Below, in pieces: positions 17,943 to 26,360 of a stretch of 50,138 bases of DNA. Source of the DNA: Verrucomicrobiota bacterium (GTDB lineage: Bacteria; Verrucomicrobiota; Verrucomicrobiia; Chthoniobacterales; UBA10450); assembly GCA_003220055.1 (NCBI GenBank), contig QHRF01000005.1, positions 1 through 50,138 of the forward strand, given 5' to 3'. Made by a program: the position numbers and the translations under genes. The notes beneath the pieces are model-generated. The model was not told where the DNA came from. It saw only the letters and a list, made by a program, of their open reading frames with translations, and made no database searches. Each line of letters opens with the position of its first letter. Position 1 is the stretch's first letter.

Positions 17943-18333
17943 CCCGGACGAAACCGAAGTCTTCGGCCGTCGGTTCGCGGAAAAAATTAAGCCTGGCGAT
18001 GTGCTTGCACTTACCGGTGGTCTGGGCAGCGGCAAAACACAATTCGTTAAAGGGCTCGCTGCCGGCCTAGGCGCGGCGACGGCTGCGACCAGTCCGACTT
18101 TCACCCTTGTTCACGAATACTCCGGCGGAGGTCTGCCGGTTTATCATTTCGATTTTTTCCGCGTCGAAGATCGACAATCGGCCGAACGGCTGGGACTCGA
18201 TGATTATTTTTTCGGCGACGGCGTTTCCGTGATTGAATGGGCCGACCGATTTCCGGACCTGATCCCGGAAAATGCGCGCTGGGTTGCTTTCGAAACGAAA
18301 TCTGAGACGCAGCGCGCGATTACCGCCAAATGA
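17920..18333 (+). CDS. tsaE: tRNA threonylcarbamoyladenosine biosynthesis ATPase TsaE
   Basis: 137 residues. P-loop GGLGSGKT (33-40), SPTFTLVHEY (switch-like segment) and HFDFFRV, all standard for TsaE/YjeE. It powers t6A37 formation with TsaB and TsaD. The gene overlaps thiL by 23 bases and tsaB by 4 bases (ATGA). tsaD is not in the window. Confidence 0.94.
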   Translation: MATFISNSPDETEVFGRRFAEKIKPGDVLALTGGLGSGKTQFVKGLAAGLGAATAATSPTFTLVHEYSGGGLPVYHFDFFRVEDRQSAERLGLDDYFFGDGVSVIEWADRFPDLIPENARWVAFETKSETQRAITAK

Positions 18334-18935
18334 AAATTCTCGCGCTCGAGCTCTCCAGCGCCCGCGGAAGTCTTGCCGTTGCCAGCAATGGTAATGTCGA
18401 AATCGTCCGGGAATGGCCAAATGACCGAAAGAATTCCGGCCCGTTCTTCGAATACTTAACTGAAGTGCAGAAGCCATTTGGAAAGAAGGAGACAATCATC
18501 GTCGGGCTCGGACCCGGTTCTTATGCGGGTACCCGGATCGCCATCTCCGCTGCGATCGGGTTGCAGGCCGCGTCCCATGCGCGGCTGATCGGATTTCCGT
18601 CGATCTGCGCAATCGAGTGCGAGGCGGAGGAATATTGCGTGATCGGCGACGCACGACGTAAGTCATTCTTTTTTACGCGCGTGCGTGACAACAATTTGCT
18701 CGAAGGGCCAGCGTTAATGTCCGACGCTGAACTGCGCGCGAAATTGGATAAACTCGATAGCAAGATGTCGATCTTTGCCATCGCGAATCTTCCGCAATTC
18801 GAGCGCGCTGAGGTCCGCTATCCATCTGCTAAAGTTCTCGCTCAGCTTGCCAGCGATTCGAGTCGAAATTTCGCGCAGCCGCCGCTCGAGCCGATTTATT
18901 TGCGCGAACCGCATATCACTATTCCAAAGAAATGA
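18330..18935 (+). CDS. tsaB: tRNA threonylcarbamoyladenosine biosynthesis protein TsaB
   Basis: 201 residues. It starts MKILALELSSARGSLAV and has GLGPGSYAGTRI and GLQAASHARLIGFPS, the ASKHA-type signatures of TsaB/YeaZ. The C-terminal half is divergent, as is usual, and ends in PIYLREP. It forms a dimer with TsaD in t6A synthesis. It sits between tsaE and alr with ATGA overlaps at both ends. Confidence 0.92.
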   Translation: MKILALELSSARGSLAVASNGNVEIVREWPNDRKNSGPFFEYLTEVQKPFGKKETIIVGLGPGSYAGTRIAISAAIGLQAASHARLIGFPSICAIECEAEEYCVIGDARRKSFFFTRVRDNNLLEGPALMSDAELRAKLDKLDSKMSIFAIANLPQFERAEVRYPSAKVLAQLASDSSRNFAQPPLEPIYLREPHITIPKK

Positions 18936-20032
18936 CACAGAATTATCGCTGCTGGGCTGAAATTGATCGGAGTGCGTTGCGGCACAATGCGAAGGTTGTG
19001 CGCGACCGAATTGGTCCGGCCGAGATGCTCGCAGTCGTCAAAGCGAACGCCTATGGCCACGGCATGCTCGGTGTCGCCGAAACGCTGGCCGACGATACGC
19101 AGCTCTTTGGCGTTGCCAATTTGGAAGAAGCGCTCGCGCTTCGCGAATCGCTTAGCCATCCAATCCTGATCCTCGGTCCTGCTACTCCAGATGAAAGATC
19201 GGCAATCGTGGAACGCGGATTCATTCCCTGCGTCTCGACTCTGGGTGAGACGCAGGATTTTAATCGTCTCGCACGTGGCGACGCCAAGGTTTCGATTAAT
19301 TTCAAAGTCGATACCGGAATGGGACGAATGGGCGTCGTCGAGAATGAAGCCGTGGACGTTTTTAAACGCGTCGCGGCGCTGCCGAAGATCGACATTCACA
19401 GCATTTCGACACACATGCCGGTTTCCGATGTCGATCCGGATTACACGCGCGATGAACTGGTTCGATTTCGTAAAATCGTCGAGCAACTCCGCGCCGCGGT
19501 TCCTGGCAATTACAAAGCGCACGTCCTGCAAAGCGCCGGCACCCTCGCGTTCAATGACCCAACTTTCGAGATCGTGCGCGCGGGCATCATTCTTTATGGG
19601 ATTTCGCCGCTCCCGGAATTTCAAAACCTTTTCAAACCGGCGATGACGTGGAAAACGCGGATTGGTTTGATTCGCGACATGCCGAAGGGCAGCTCAATCA
19701 GTTACGGACGCACATTCATCACGCCAAAACCGATGCGGGTGGCGACATTGACCGCCGGTTATGCCGATGGTTACCCGCGTCATCTGTCAAACCGCGAAGC
19801 CGACGTCTTGGTTCGCGGCCGACGTTGTCCGCTGCTTGGACGCGTGACGATGGATCTGATGATGATCGATGTTTCGCATATCGAAGAGGTCGATGTTGGC
19901 GAGGAAGTGGTCTTGATGGGGCAGCAAGGCAACGAAGCTGTTTGTTGCGGTGAATTGGGCGAAAAGGCCGGCACCATCACTTGGGAAATCACGACCCGGA
20001 TTGGCCAGCGCGTGAAGCGAGTTTTCGTTTGA
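18932..20032 (+). CDS. alr: Alanine racemase
   Basis: 366 residues. The PLP lysine is Lys37 (VVKANAYGHG) and the second catalytic base Tyr258 (SISYGRTF); RMGV and GYADGYPRHLSNR are also conserved. It supplies D-alanine for peptidoglycan. The tsaB/alr four-base overlap makes it the last member of the sppA-alr transcription unit. Confidence 0.95.
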   Translation: MTQNYRCWAEIDRSALRHNAKVVRDRIGPAEMLAVVKANAYGHGMLGVAETLADDTQLFGVANLEEALALRESLSHPILILGPATPDERSAIVERGFIPCVSTLGETQDFNRLARGDAKVSINFKVDTGMGRMGVVENEAVDVFKRVAALPKIDIHSISTHMPVSDVDPDYTRDELVRFRKIVEQLRAAVPGNYKAHVLQSAGTLAFNDPTFEIVRAGIILYGISPLPEFQNLFKPAMTWKTRIGLIRDMPKGSSISYGRTFITPKPMRVATLTAGYADGYPRHLSNREADVLVRGRRCPLLGRVTMDLMMIDVSHIEEVDVGEEVVLMGQQGNEAVCCGELGEKAGTITWEITTRIGQRVKRVFV

Positions 20033-20119
20033 AGCTCGACCCTGACCTCGATTCTCTCAGCGCTCCACCCAGTCGCGATCCCGATCCCGAAGTCGCGAAG
20101 CGGCAGGTGAGGGTTGTTC

Positions 20120-20533
20120 GTGATAGAAACACGGATTGGAAACGATCGTTCCCTGTTTTACTTTGAAACGGTGTTCCAGATCATTTTCAACGAGCTGAGC
20201 GCGGCTGAGATGTCGGCGTTGCCGAAGAAAATGCAGCTCGATTTGCTTGAGCAATTTCAGATTTTGCCCGAAGACCTCGATCGTCTCGACGCCAAACATT
20301 TCGGTGTGATCGAGCGTGGAGGAAAAAAGTTATATCGCTATCGCGCTAAAGATTACCGGATTTACTTCGCCAAGACACAGGAAGGGATTAAGATTCATCG
20401 CGTTCTGCACAAGAACACGTTTCGAGATTTTCTTTTTCGCAGCAAACTGCCGGTGTCGGAAGATCAAGCGCTCGGCAAAACGCGCGAGTTCTGGAAACTG
20501 ATCGAGCAAGGCGAGAAAACAAGGAAGACGTAG
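20120..20533 (+). CDS. RelE/ParE-like protein, no antitoxin seen
   Basis: About 137 residues from GTG 20120; TTG 20114 or a later ATG are alternatives. The centre and C-terminus follow the RelE/ParE toxin fold: an Lys/Leu-rich helical pair, then GKKLYRYRAKDYRIYF and IKIHRVLHKNT, with basic and aromatic residues placed as in mRNA interferases. The C-terminal 35 residues form an extra charged helix. No small antitoxin gene is next to it: alr lies upstream and a broken membrane gene downstream. It may be a solitary toxin-like or regulatory protein. Confidence 0.6.
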   Translation: MIETRIGNDRSLFYFETVFQIIFNELSAAEMSALPKKMQLDLLEQFQILPEDLDRLDAKHFGVIERGGKKLYRYRAKDYRIYFAKTQEGIKIHRVLHKNTFRDFLFRSKLPVSEDQALGKTREFWKLIEQGEKTRKT

Positions 20534-20563
20534 AGAAACGCAACGACTCCAAGTCAAATTTAG

Positions 20564-20838
20564 ATGAGCGTCAAAGTGCAGGTCATTCTCGTTACGATTT
20601 GGTTTGCATCATTTTTCGCTTTCATGGCTTCGATCATCTGGGGCCCAATGGCTGAACAGAACTACAATGCCGCGATGTCGCCTGCGTTTCGCTGGTTGTA
20701 TCCAGCTGGTTGTATCCAGCAAGGCTGCGCGAAAAAGAAGTAAACGTTCGGTTTCAAAAAGGGATGGCTTGGTTCGGACTTTTTTTTGGAGCCTTTGTGT
20801 ACGCGTTGGCGCTCGCAAGTATTTTGCGCGGAAAATAA
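20564..20838 (+). pseudogene. Small two-helix membrane protein broken by 14-bp duplication
   Basis: The frame starting ATGAGCGTC stops after 59 residues at 20741-20743, in the middle of the protein. The 14-base unit TGGTTGTATCCAGC occurs twice in tandem (20693-20706 and 20707-20720). Removing one copy joins the first part to the downstream frame and gives an 86-residue protein with a helix at about 6-27, RWLYPARLREKE, and a second helix near GMAWFGLFFGAF. The repaired frame ends at 20836-20838. This is a recent inactivation or a reversible slippage site. Family unknown. Confidence 0.75.
20693..20720 (+). repeat. Perfect 14-bp tandem duplication
   Basis: Two head-to-tail copies of TGGTTGTATCCAGC. 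Because 14 is not a multiple of three, it shifts the reading frame of the surrounding gene. Confidence 0.95.
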
Positions 20839-20847
20839 TTTCAGACG

Positions 20848-20991
20848 GTCATTCCGAGCGGAGCGAGGAATCTCACAATCGAAGCTTGGATCACACAAAC
20901 TAATCAGAGTGATCAACGAGCCTGTGAGAGATCCTTCGCTGCCCTCGGGGTGACAGAAAATAAAATGCGACGGTCATAGACCGCCGCTACA
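20848..20991. repeat. Repeat-filled intergenic stretch
   Basis: The 206 bases between the broken gene and rpsR hold no gene. They contain a pair of facing sequences: GTCATTCCGAGCGGAGCGAG (from 20848) with GAATCTCA, and GAGATCCTTCGCTGCCCTCG with GGGTGACA (to about 20955). Their ends are roughly inverted copies. Next comes CGACGGTCATAGACCGCCGC at 20968, repeated with two changes at 40843. A third short palindrome (GGCAGGCGAGGCGCCTGCC) lies at about 20998-21016. Confidence 0.8.
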
Positions 20992-21044
20992 CGAGTGGCA
21001 GGCGAGGCGCCTGCCCTGCAATTCCGGCGCGCGAATTTCGCGCG

Positions 21045-21284
21045 CTATTTCATTAGCAGCACCGAGCGGCTGCGCTTGATTTCGCGGGTGATTTTACGGT
21101 GGAGATGCGCCGGCATGCCGGTGACGCGGCGGGGGAGAATCTTGCCGCTCTCGGTCACGAATTTTTTCAGGAGATCGGGGTTTTTGTAATCGATCGCTTC
21201 GATCGAGATGTCGATTCTGCGCCGGGGCATGGCGCGATTGGCGCGGCGAAAAGCGGAACGGCGTTTGGCGGTCTTGGGTTGCAT
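21045..21284 (-). CDS. rpsR: 30S ribosomal protein bS18
   Basis: 79 residues. It has the bS18 core: [19 protein letters not shown], then [16 protein letters not shown] and the basic ending [12 protein letters not shown]. It binds bS6 and 16S rRNA on the platform. No Cys is present. It is the last gene of dksA-rpmG-rpsR; the 6-base gap to rpmG implies cotranscription. Confidence 0.93.
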   Translation of the reverse strand: MQPKTAKRRSAFRRANRAMPRRRIDISIEAIDYKNPDLLKKFVTESGKILPRRVTGMPAHLHRKITREIKRSRSVLLMK

Positions 21285-21290
21285 CGACAG

Positions 21291-21464
21291 TTACTTGGTT
21301 TCGCGATGAAGCGTGTGCTTGCGCAAAAACGGATTGTATTTCTTTTTCTCAAGCCGGTTCGGTGTGCGCGGACTTTTCTTGTTCCGAAAAGACATGTAAC
21401 GCGAAACCGGTTTGCCGAGCGCTTTCGCTTCGGTGCATTCGAGGGTGATGATTTCCTGTGCCAT
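21291..21464 (-). CDS. rpmG: 50S ribosomal protein bL33, zinc-free form
   Basis: 57 residues, starting [13 protein letters not shown] and containing [10 protein letters not shown] and [18 protein letters not shown], the bL33 signature. Zinc-binding bL33 carries two CxxC pairs; this one has a single Cys, so it is the C-minus form. It lies between dksA (start 5 bases after the dksA stop) and rpsR. Confidence 0.92.
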   Translation of the reverse strand: MAQEIITLECTEAKALGKPVSRYMSFRNKKSPRTPNRLEKKKYNPFLRKHTLHRETK

Positions 21465-21469
21465 CGCAG

Positions 21470-22090
21470 CTACTCCTTGGATTCGGCCGCCGGCGCCGCT
21501 TCTTCTTCTTCACCTTCGCCGCCCTCGTCATCGGTCAGACCAAAGAGCGAGGTGACTGATTGCCGGACGCGCGACGCTTTATTCTGTTTCTCGAGCTGCG
21601 ATTGACATTCGACGGTGAACCGCGCGAACGGGATTGCTTCGAGACGCGCGTGCGGGATTGGTTTGCCCGACATTTCGCAAATTCCGTAAGTCCCCAGCTC
21701 GATCCGCTTCAGCGCCTGATCGATTTCGTAAAGGGCGTCCTGTTCCTGCGAAAGCAGACTGAGCGCGAAATCGCGATCGTAAGCGTCGGAGCCAGCGTCG
21801 GCCTGATGCATGCCGAATGCGGAAGCTTCGCTGCCTTCAGCACGTGAACGGAGTGTGTCTTGCGCCACGCCGGCCATGGAATCGACCATGGCATCGCGCA
21901 ATTGCAGGAGCTTCTCCTTTTGCTTGCGAGTAAACGGGCTCAATTTGCGCTCGTGATGATTGCGTCCGAGCAAGGTCTCGCGCGGATTCGCGCTGGCGCG
22001 GGCTTTTTTGGCAGAAACCTTGCGGGCTGGCTTCGCTTTACGGGGGGCAGCTTTCTTAGCTGAATTTTTTTTCTTTTTCTGTTTGGCCAT
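21470..22090 (-). CDS. DksA/TraR family protein with Lys-rich N-terminus and degenerate zinc finger
   Basis: 206 residues. Residues 1-45 are very rich in Lys, Ala and Arg ([14 protein letters not shown]). A coiled-coil helix pair (about 50-135) contains [17 protein letters not shown] DksA-like finger follows ([20 protein letters not shown], then FTVECQ). Of the four zinc Cys of classical DksA, only the first and last remain; the others are Ser and Thr. An acidic tail (EGGEGEEEE) closes the protein. DksA binds RNA polymerase to tune stable-RNA promoters; the Lys-rich tail suggests added nucleic-acid contact. It probably leads the rpmG-rpsR operon. Confidence 0.87.
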   Translation of the reverse strand: MAKQKKKKNSAKKAAPRKAKPARKVSAKKARASANPRETLLGRNHHERKLSPFTRKQKEKLLQLRDAMVDSMAGVAQDTLRSRAEGSEASAFGMHQADAGSDAYDRDFALSLLSQEQDALYEIDQALKRIELGTYGICEMSGKPIPHARLEAIPFARFTVECQSQLEKQNKASRVRQSVTSLFGLTDDEGGEGEEEEAAPAAESKE

Positions 22091-22099
22091 AATTCAAAA

Positions 22100-22121
22100 G
22101 GCGCCCCAGCAGTCGGGCGCC
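22100..22121 (-). terminator. Hairpin with short U-run directly before dksA
   Basis: Minus-strand stem GGCGCCC/GGGCGCC around an 8-base loop, followed by TTTTGAATT and the dksA ATG 10 bases later. It could end the ABC permease transcript (stop at 22210) or act as a leader attenuator for dksA-rpmG-rpsR, since it leaves almost no room for a separate promoter. Confidence 0.5.
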
Positions 22122-22209
22122 GAAAAAAACGGAGGCTTAATTAAGGACAATTCCTAATCAGCGCAAGGGGAGATTTGACGAATCTCCGGGCTGTTTAATT
22201 CGACTGAAC

Positions 22210-23007
22210 CTAGGAGCTGGCGCTGGAGTATCGCCGCAGGGCGAATACCCAGAACGCGCGAGAGAGGCAAAAGACCACGGTCGAGGCCACCACCAGCTGA
22301 AACATGAGCGGGCCGGGCTGACCGAACGACTTGATTAACAATCGCGCGGGAATGTTGGCCACAATCACGACCGGGACGATCCAGCCGAAAATGATTTTGA
22401 AGAGGCGCGGGAAAATCGCGTCCGGATAACGCGCGATGTTGAGGAAGTTGAAATAGCCGTAAACCAGACCCTGCGCCCGCACGATCCAGAAACTGACCGC
22501 GGCCAGGCTGAGCATGATCGAATAATGCACCGCGATGCCGAACCCGATCGCTATGGCGTAAAGCAAGATCGACATCGGAGTTGGGACGACACTGAGCTTC
22601 GCCAGGGCAACGCCAACGACCACACCGCCGAGGGCGGCGTTGACGACGCTGTCGAGGCCGAATTGTTTGGTCGAGACGGCAAATTGACTGTCGACCGGCA
22701 AGACCAGGAGCGAGTCCAGTTTTCCGGTACGGACCAGCTCAGGAATAGCGGCGACGTTGACGAAAAAGAAAGCCTGGAAAAGTTGCGCGATCATTTGATG
22801 GGTGCCGATGAGCAAAACCACTTCCCATTTTGTCCAATCTCCGATGCGGTCGACATTACCGAAGATGATGGAGAAAAAAACGATCTGGCCGACGAACCAA
22901 AGCACCTCCACCAGCATCCAAAGCAGGAAGTTTGCTTTGAAGCTCATCTCGCGGATGAGCGAGTTGCGCAGCATGATTGAGTAAATCTCGATGTAACGCC
23001 GGAGCAC
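22210..23007 (-). CDS. ABC-2 family permease (COG3694-type)
   Basis: 265 residues with six predicted membrane segments. It begins with MLRRYIEIYSIMLRNSLIREMSF, a cytoplasmic amphipathic N-terminus, and has EVLWFVGQIVFF and PELVRTGKLDSLLVLPVDSQ, the segment typical of ABC-2 permeases that pair with a second permease and a separate ATPase. The partner-type permease lies at 27019-27834 on the same strand, but 4 kb of opposite-strand genes now separate them. No cognate ATPase is in the window. Substrate unknown. Confidence 0.85.
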   Translation of the reverse strand: MLRRYIEIYSIMLRNSLIREMSFKANFLLWMLVEVLWFVGQIVFFSIIFGNVDRIGDWTKWEVVLLIGTHQMIAQLFQAFFFVNVAAIPELVRTGKLDSLLVLPVDSQFAVSTKQFGLDSVVNAALGGVVVGVALAKLSVVPTPMSILLYAIAIGFGIAVHYSIMLSLAAVSFWIVRAQGLVYGYFNFLNIARYPDAIFPRLFKIIFGWIVPVVIVANIPARLLIKSFGQPGPLMFQLVVASTVVFCLSRAFWVFALRRYSSASS

Positions 23008-23052
23008 GTTTGCCTGTCATTTTAATTGGACCCCAAGTCAAATCTCACCTTC

Positions 23053-24240
23053 ATGAAGCGCTTTCTCCCTATCGGCGTCATCATCGTCGCCCTTCTCATC
23101 ATTTTGTTCGCCGTTCGCCGATGCACGCAAAGCGGCGTCTCGGGATATCTGACCGCGAATGTGACGCGCGGGCCGATCACGCAACTTGTGACCGCGACCG
23201 GCACGCTCAATCCGGTGGTCAATGTCCAGGTGGGCAGCCAGGTCTCGGGTAACATTGCCAAACTCTTCGCCGATTTTAATTCGGAGGTGAAAGCGGGCCA
23301 GACGGTGGCGCAAATCGACCCGATGCTCTTCCAAGCGGCGGTGACTCAGGCTGAGGGTGACGTGGCAAATGCGCAAGCGGCGCTGGAGCTGGCGAAGGTA
23401 AACGCTACGCGCACGCAACAGCTCTTTAACCAAAAGAATTCCTCGCAACAGGACCTCGACACCGCCAACGCGAACCTTCATCAGGCCGAGGCCAACGTGA
23501 AAATCAAGCAAGGCGCCCTCGATAAAGCGAAAGCCGATCTCGACCACTGCACGATCACGTCGCCGATCGATGGCGTGGTGATCTCGCGCAATGTCGACGT
23601 TGGCCAGACCGTGGCTGCGAGTTTGCAGGCGCCGGTCATCTTCCAGATTGCGAACGATCTTAGCAAAATGCAGATCGATTCGAACGTGGCAGAGGCCGAC
23701 GTCGGCGCGGTGAGCGTGGACCAGGATGTCGATTTTACCGTCGACGCTTTTCCGACGCGCACGTTTCACGGCAAAGTGGTGCAAGTGCGCAACGCCCCGA
23801 TCACGGTGCAAAACGTCGTCACCTACGATACGGTTATCGGGGTCAACAACGCGGATTTGAAATTGAAACCGGGAATGACCGCGAACGTTTCAATCATCAT
23901 CGCGCACAAGGACAACGTGGTTCAGCTCAAGAACGCCGCGTTGCGTTATCGTCCACCGGACGCGGCGACTGCCGAGCAACCGAAGTCGACATCTTCCCCG
24001 AGCGGTCAGCGTCCGACTGGAGCGCGGGAACGCCGGCCTGACCGCACCGTTTATGTTTTGTCCTATGGCAGACCGAAGCCCGTCCAAATCAAAACTGGAA
24101 TCAGCGACGGGATAATGACCGAAGTCACCGAAGGTTTGAAAGAAGGTGATCGTGTCGTGACGGCAGAACTCTCGTCGTTGGCCGCGTCATCGTCGCCACC
24201 GGCAAATCCATTCGGCGGGCAGCAGCGAAGATTTCCATAA
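23053..24240 (+). CDS. Periplasmic adaptor (membrane fusion protein), MacA-like
   Basis: 395 residues from MKRFLPIGVIIVAL; the longer frame from 23026 adds nine residues. One N-terminal membrane anchor is followed by the lipoyl half-motif (GTLNPVVNVQVGSQVSGNI), an alpha-hairpin (about 90-160, with repeated Ala/Gln/Asn heptads and NQKNSSQQDLDTA), the second lipoyl half (CTITSPIDGVVISRNVD), and beta-barrel domains. The tail is Pro/Ser-rich. It links the inner-membrane ABC transporter to an outer-membrane TolC-like channel, which is not seen here. The two following genes supply the ATPase and permease. Confidence 0.9.
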   Translation: MKRFLPIGVIIVALLIILFAVRRCTQSGVSGYLTANVTRGPITQLVTATGTLNPVVNVQVGSQVSGNIAKLFADFNSEVKAGQTVAQIDPMLFQAAVTQAEGDVANAQAALELAKVNATRTQQLFNQKNSSQQDLDTANANLHQAEANVKIKQGALDKAKADLDHCTITSPIDGVVISRNVDVGQTVAASLQAPVIFQIANDLSKMQIDSNVAEADVGAVSVDQDVDFTVDAFPTRTFHGKVVQVRNAPITVQNVVTYDTVIGVNNADLKLKPGMTANVSIIIAHKDNVVQLKNAALRYRPPDAATAEQPKSTSSPSGQRPTGARERRPDRTVYVLSYGRPKPVQIKTGISDGIMTEVTEGLKEGDRVVTAELSSLAASSSPPANPFGGQQRRFP

Positions 24241-24280
24241 CCGATGAATCCGAAACGGCGCAACGTGGATCGAGCAGTAC

Positions 24281-24300
24281 AGGCCCGTCCGGCTCGGACC
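24281..24300 (+). repeat. CCAGTCCGGCTCGGAC family repeat, copy 3
   Basis: AGGCCCGTCCGGCTCGGACC, one mismatch from the family form. It lies in the 134-base gap between the adaptor and ATPase genes. A short hairpin GCGGC-GAA-GCCGC follows at 24316-24328. Confidence 0.85.
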
Positions 24301-24374
24301 TCGATGTTAAGCCACGCGGCGAAGCCGCAAATGTTTGGCATCGCCCGCGGAGCGGCCGATCCACCGACATCGAC

Positions 24375-25136
24375 ATGAAGAACGGCGAAGTGGTCAAACT
24401 GACCGACGTGCACAAAACCTATCGCACCGGCGACGTCGAGGTGCAGGCCGTCCGCGGCGTCTCTCTCGAGATTCAACGCGGCGAATTTGTGGCATTGATG
24501 GGTGCGAGCGGTTCGGGCAAATCGACGCTAATGAATATTCTCGGTTGTCTTGATCGGCCGACTTCCGGGCGCTACCTCTTGGACGATGCGGACGTTTCGG
24601 CGCTCGACCGCGATCGGTTGGCGGACATTCGCAATCACAAACTTGGTTTTGTTTTCCAAAGTTTTAATTTGCTGCCGCGTACATCGGCGCGGGAAAACGT
24701 CGAGCTTCCGCTCCTTTACGGCACCCATCGCCTGACGCACGCGCAACTGCGTGAAAAAGCAGATGCAGTGCTCGCGTCAGTTGGATTGGCCGGACGCGAG
24801 GATCATCATCCCAGCCAACTTTCCGGCGGTCAGCAGCAGCGCGTCGCGATTGCGCGTGCGCTTGTGAACGACCCGGAGGTTGTGCTCGCCGACGAGCCGA
24901 CCGGGAATCTCGATAGTCGGACCAGTGTCGAAATCATGGGAATTTTTCAACAGCTCAACGAACGCGGCATTACTATCATCATGGTAACGCACGAACAGGA
25001 CATTGCCGCTTACGCGCGCCGCAACGTGGTGATGCGCGATGGATTAATCCTGAACGATTTCAATGTAACGCGGCGCCTCGATGCCGCGACCGAGCTGGCA
25101 AAAATCGCGCCAATCGATTCGCAGGTTCAAGTATGA
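24375..25136 (+). CDS. ABC transporter ATPase, MacB/LolD-like
   Basis: 253 residues. Walker A GASGSGKST (43-51), Q-loop in FVFQSFNLLPR, signature LSGGQQQRVAIARAL, Walker B VVLADEPTGNLD and switch His in MVTHEQ. It belongs to the MacB/LolD/YknY group that drives mechanotransmission rather than transport through the membrane domain. The C-terminal 35 residues are variable. It overlaps the permease gene by four bases. Confidence 0.92.
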   Translation: MKNGEVVKLTDVHKTYRTGDVEVQAVRGVSLEIQRGEFVALMGASGSGKSTLMNILGCLDRPTSGRYLLDDADVSALDRDRLADIRNHKLGFVFQSFNLLPRTSARENVELPLLYGTHRLTHAQLREKADAVLASVGLAGREDHHPSQLSGGQQQRVAIARALVNDPEVVLADEPTGNLDSRTSVEIMGIFQQLNERGITIIMVTHEQDIAAYARRNVVMRDGLILNDFNVTRRLDAATELAKIAPIDSQVQV

Positions 25137-26350
25137 GAATTGGATCGACCTTAAACATCGCCCTGCGCGCGTTGCGCCGGAACAAAATGCGTTCAGTGCT
25201 GACCGCGCTCGGAATCATCATCGGCGTCGCGGCGGTGATCGCGATGGTCGGGATCGGCAATGGCGCGAAAGCACAGGTCGAAGCGCAGATCGCCAGTCTC
25301 GGACAAAATGTAATTTTGATTTTTTCCGGGAGCACGACGTCTAGCGGCATTCGAACCGGTTGGGGTGGCGCAGGCACGTTGAAAATTGAAGACGCGGAAG
25401 CGATTCGACGGGAAGTGCCCGGGGTTGTTGCCGTGAGCGAAGAAGTTGTTTCGACGACGCAGGTTGCGGCCGGAAATCAGAATTGGTTTACGCGGATCTA
25501 CGGCGAGTCGGCCGATTACCTCGATATCCGACAATGGGCGCTGGCCGATGGCGCGCCGTTCACGGCGCAAGACGTGCGCAGCGCAAATAAGGTTTGCGTC
25601 ATCGGGCGCACAACGTCTTCGCAGATTTACGGCAACGACGATCCGGTCGGCCAAATTATCCGAATCAAAAATGTGCCGTTCACTATCACCGGCATCCTGA
25701 CGCCGAAAGGCTTGAGCACACAGGGCGTCGATCAGGACGACATCGTGATCATGCCCTATACGAGCGCAATGAAGCGCGTCGTCGGCGGGACGACGTTGCG
25801 CAACATCAATGTGCAGATCGGGGACGGCCGGCAGATCGCGGCGGCCCAACAGCAAATCATCTCGCTGTTGCGACAGCGCCATAACATCCGTCCCGGCCGC
25901 GATGACGATTTCACCGTGCGCAATCAGCAGGAGATCGCGGATGCGGCTACGGCGACGACTGCGGTGATGACAGTTTTGCTAGGCTCAATCGCCGGCGTCT
26001 CGCTCGTGGTCGGCGGAATCGGGATCATGAACATCATGCTCGTGAGCGTGACTGAGCGAACGCGCGAGATCGGCACGCGTATAGCCGTGGGCGCGCACGG
26101 GAGCGACATCCTCATGCAATTTCTGATCGAAGCGGTCACGCTCAGCTCGGTTGGTGGCGTTATTGGAATTATTTTCGGAATCGGAGCCTCGAAAATTTTG
26201 TCGAGCTACGCGCACTGGCCGACGCTGATTTCGCTCAGCTCGATCATCGTGGCTTTCATGTTCAGCGCCGCCGTCGGAATCTTCTTTGGATTCTATCCGG
26301 CGCGCAAAGCGGCCGCGCTCGATCCGATCGAAGCATTGCGCTACGAGTGA
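25133..26350 (+). CDS. ABC transporter permease, MacB/FtsX-like
   Basis: 405 residues. A first helix at about 24-44 (LTALGIIIGVAAVIAMVGIG) is followed by a long periplasmic MacB domain (about 50-270, with GESADYLDIRQW) and three C-terminal helices containing GGIGIMNIMLVSVTERTREIG, the cytoplasmic coupling motif. The end FGFYPARKAAALDPIEALRYE is typical. In Escherichia coli MacB is a single fused chain; here ATPase and permease are separate, as in YknYZ. It probably exports a lipid-like, peptide or antibiotic substrate with the adaptor. Confidence 0.92.
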   Translation: MRIGSTLNIALRALRRNKMRSVLTALGIIIGVAAVIAMVGIGNGAKAQVEAQIASLGQNVILIFSGSTTSSGIRTGWGGAGTLKIEDAEAIRREVPGVVAVSEEVVSTTQVAAGNQNWFTRIYGESADYLDIRQWALADGAPFTAQDVRSANKVCVIGRTTSSQIYGNDDPVGQIIRIKNVPFTITGILTPKGLSTQGVDQDDIVIMPYTSAMKRVVGGTTLRNINVQIGDGRQIAAAQQQIISLLRQRHNIRPGRDDDFTVRNQQEIADAATATTAVMTVLLGSIAGVSLVVGGIGIMNIMLVSVTERTREIGTRIAVGAHGSDILMQFLIEAVTLSSVGGVIGIIFGIGASKILSSYAHWPTLISLSSIIVAFMFSAAVGIFFGFYPARKAAALDPIEALRYE

Positions 26351-26360
26351 GAACCCGGAC

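Noticed and set aside
20848-20991. CRISPR array
   Set aside because: The repeats are few, of different kinds and partly inverted, with no regular spacers and no cas genes.
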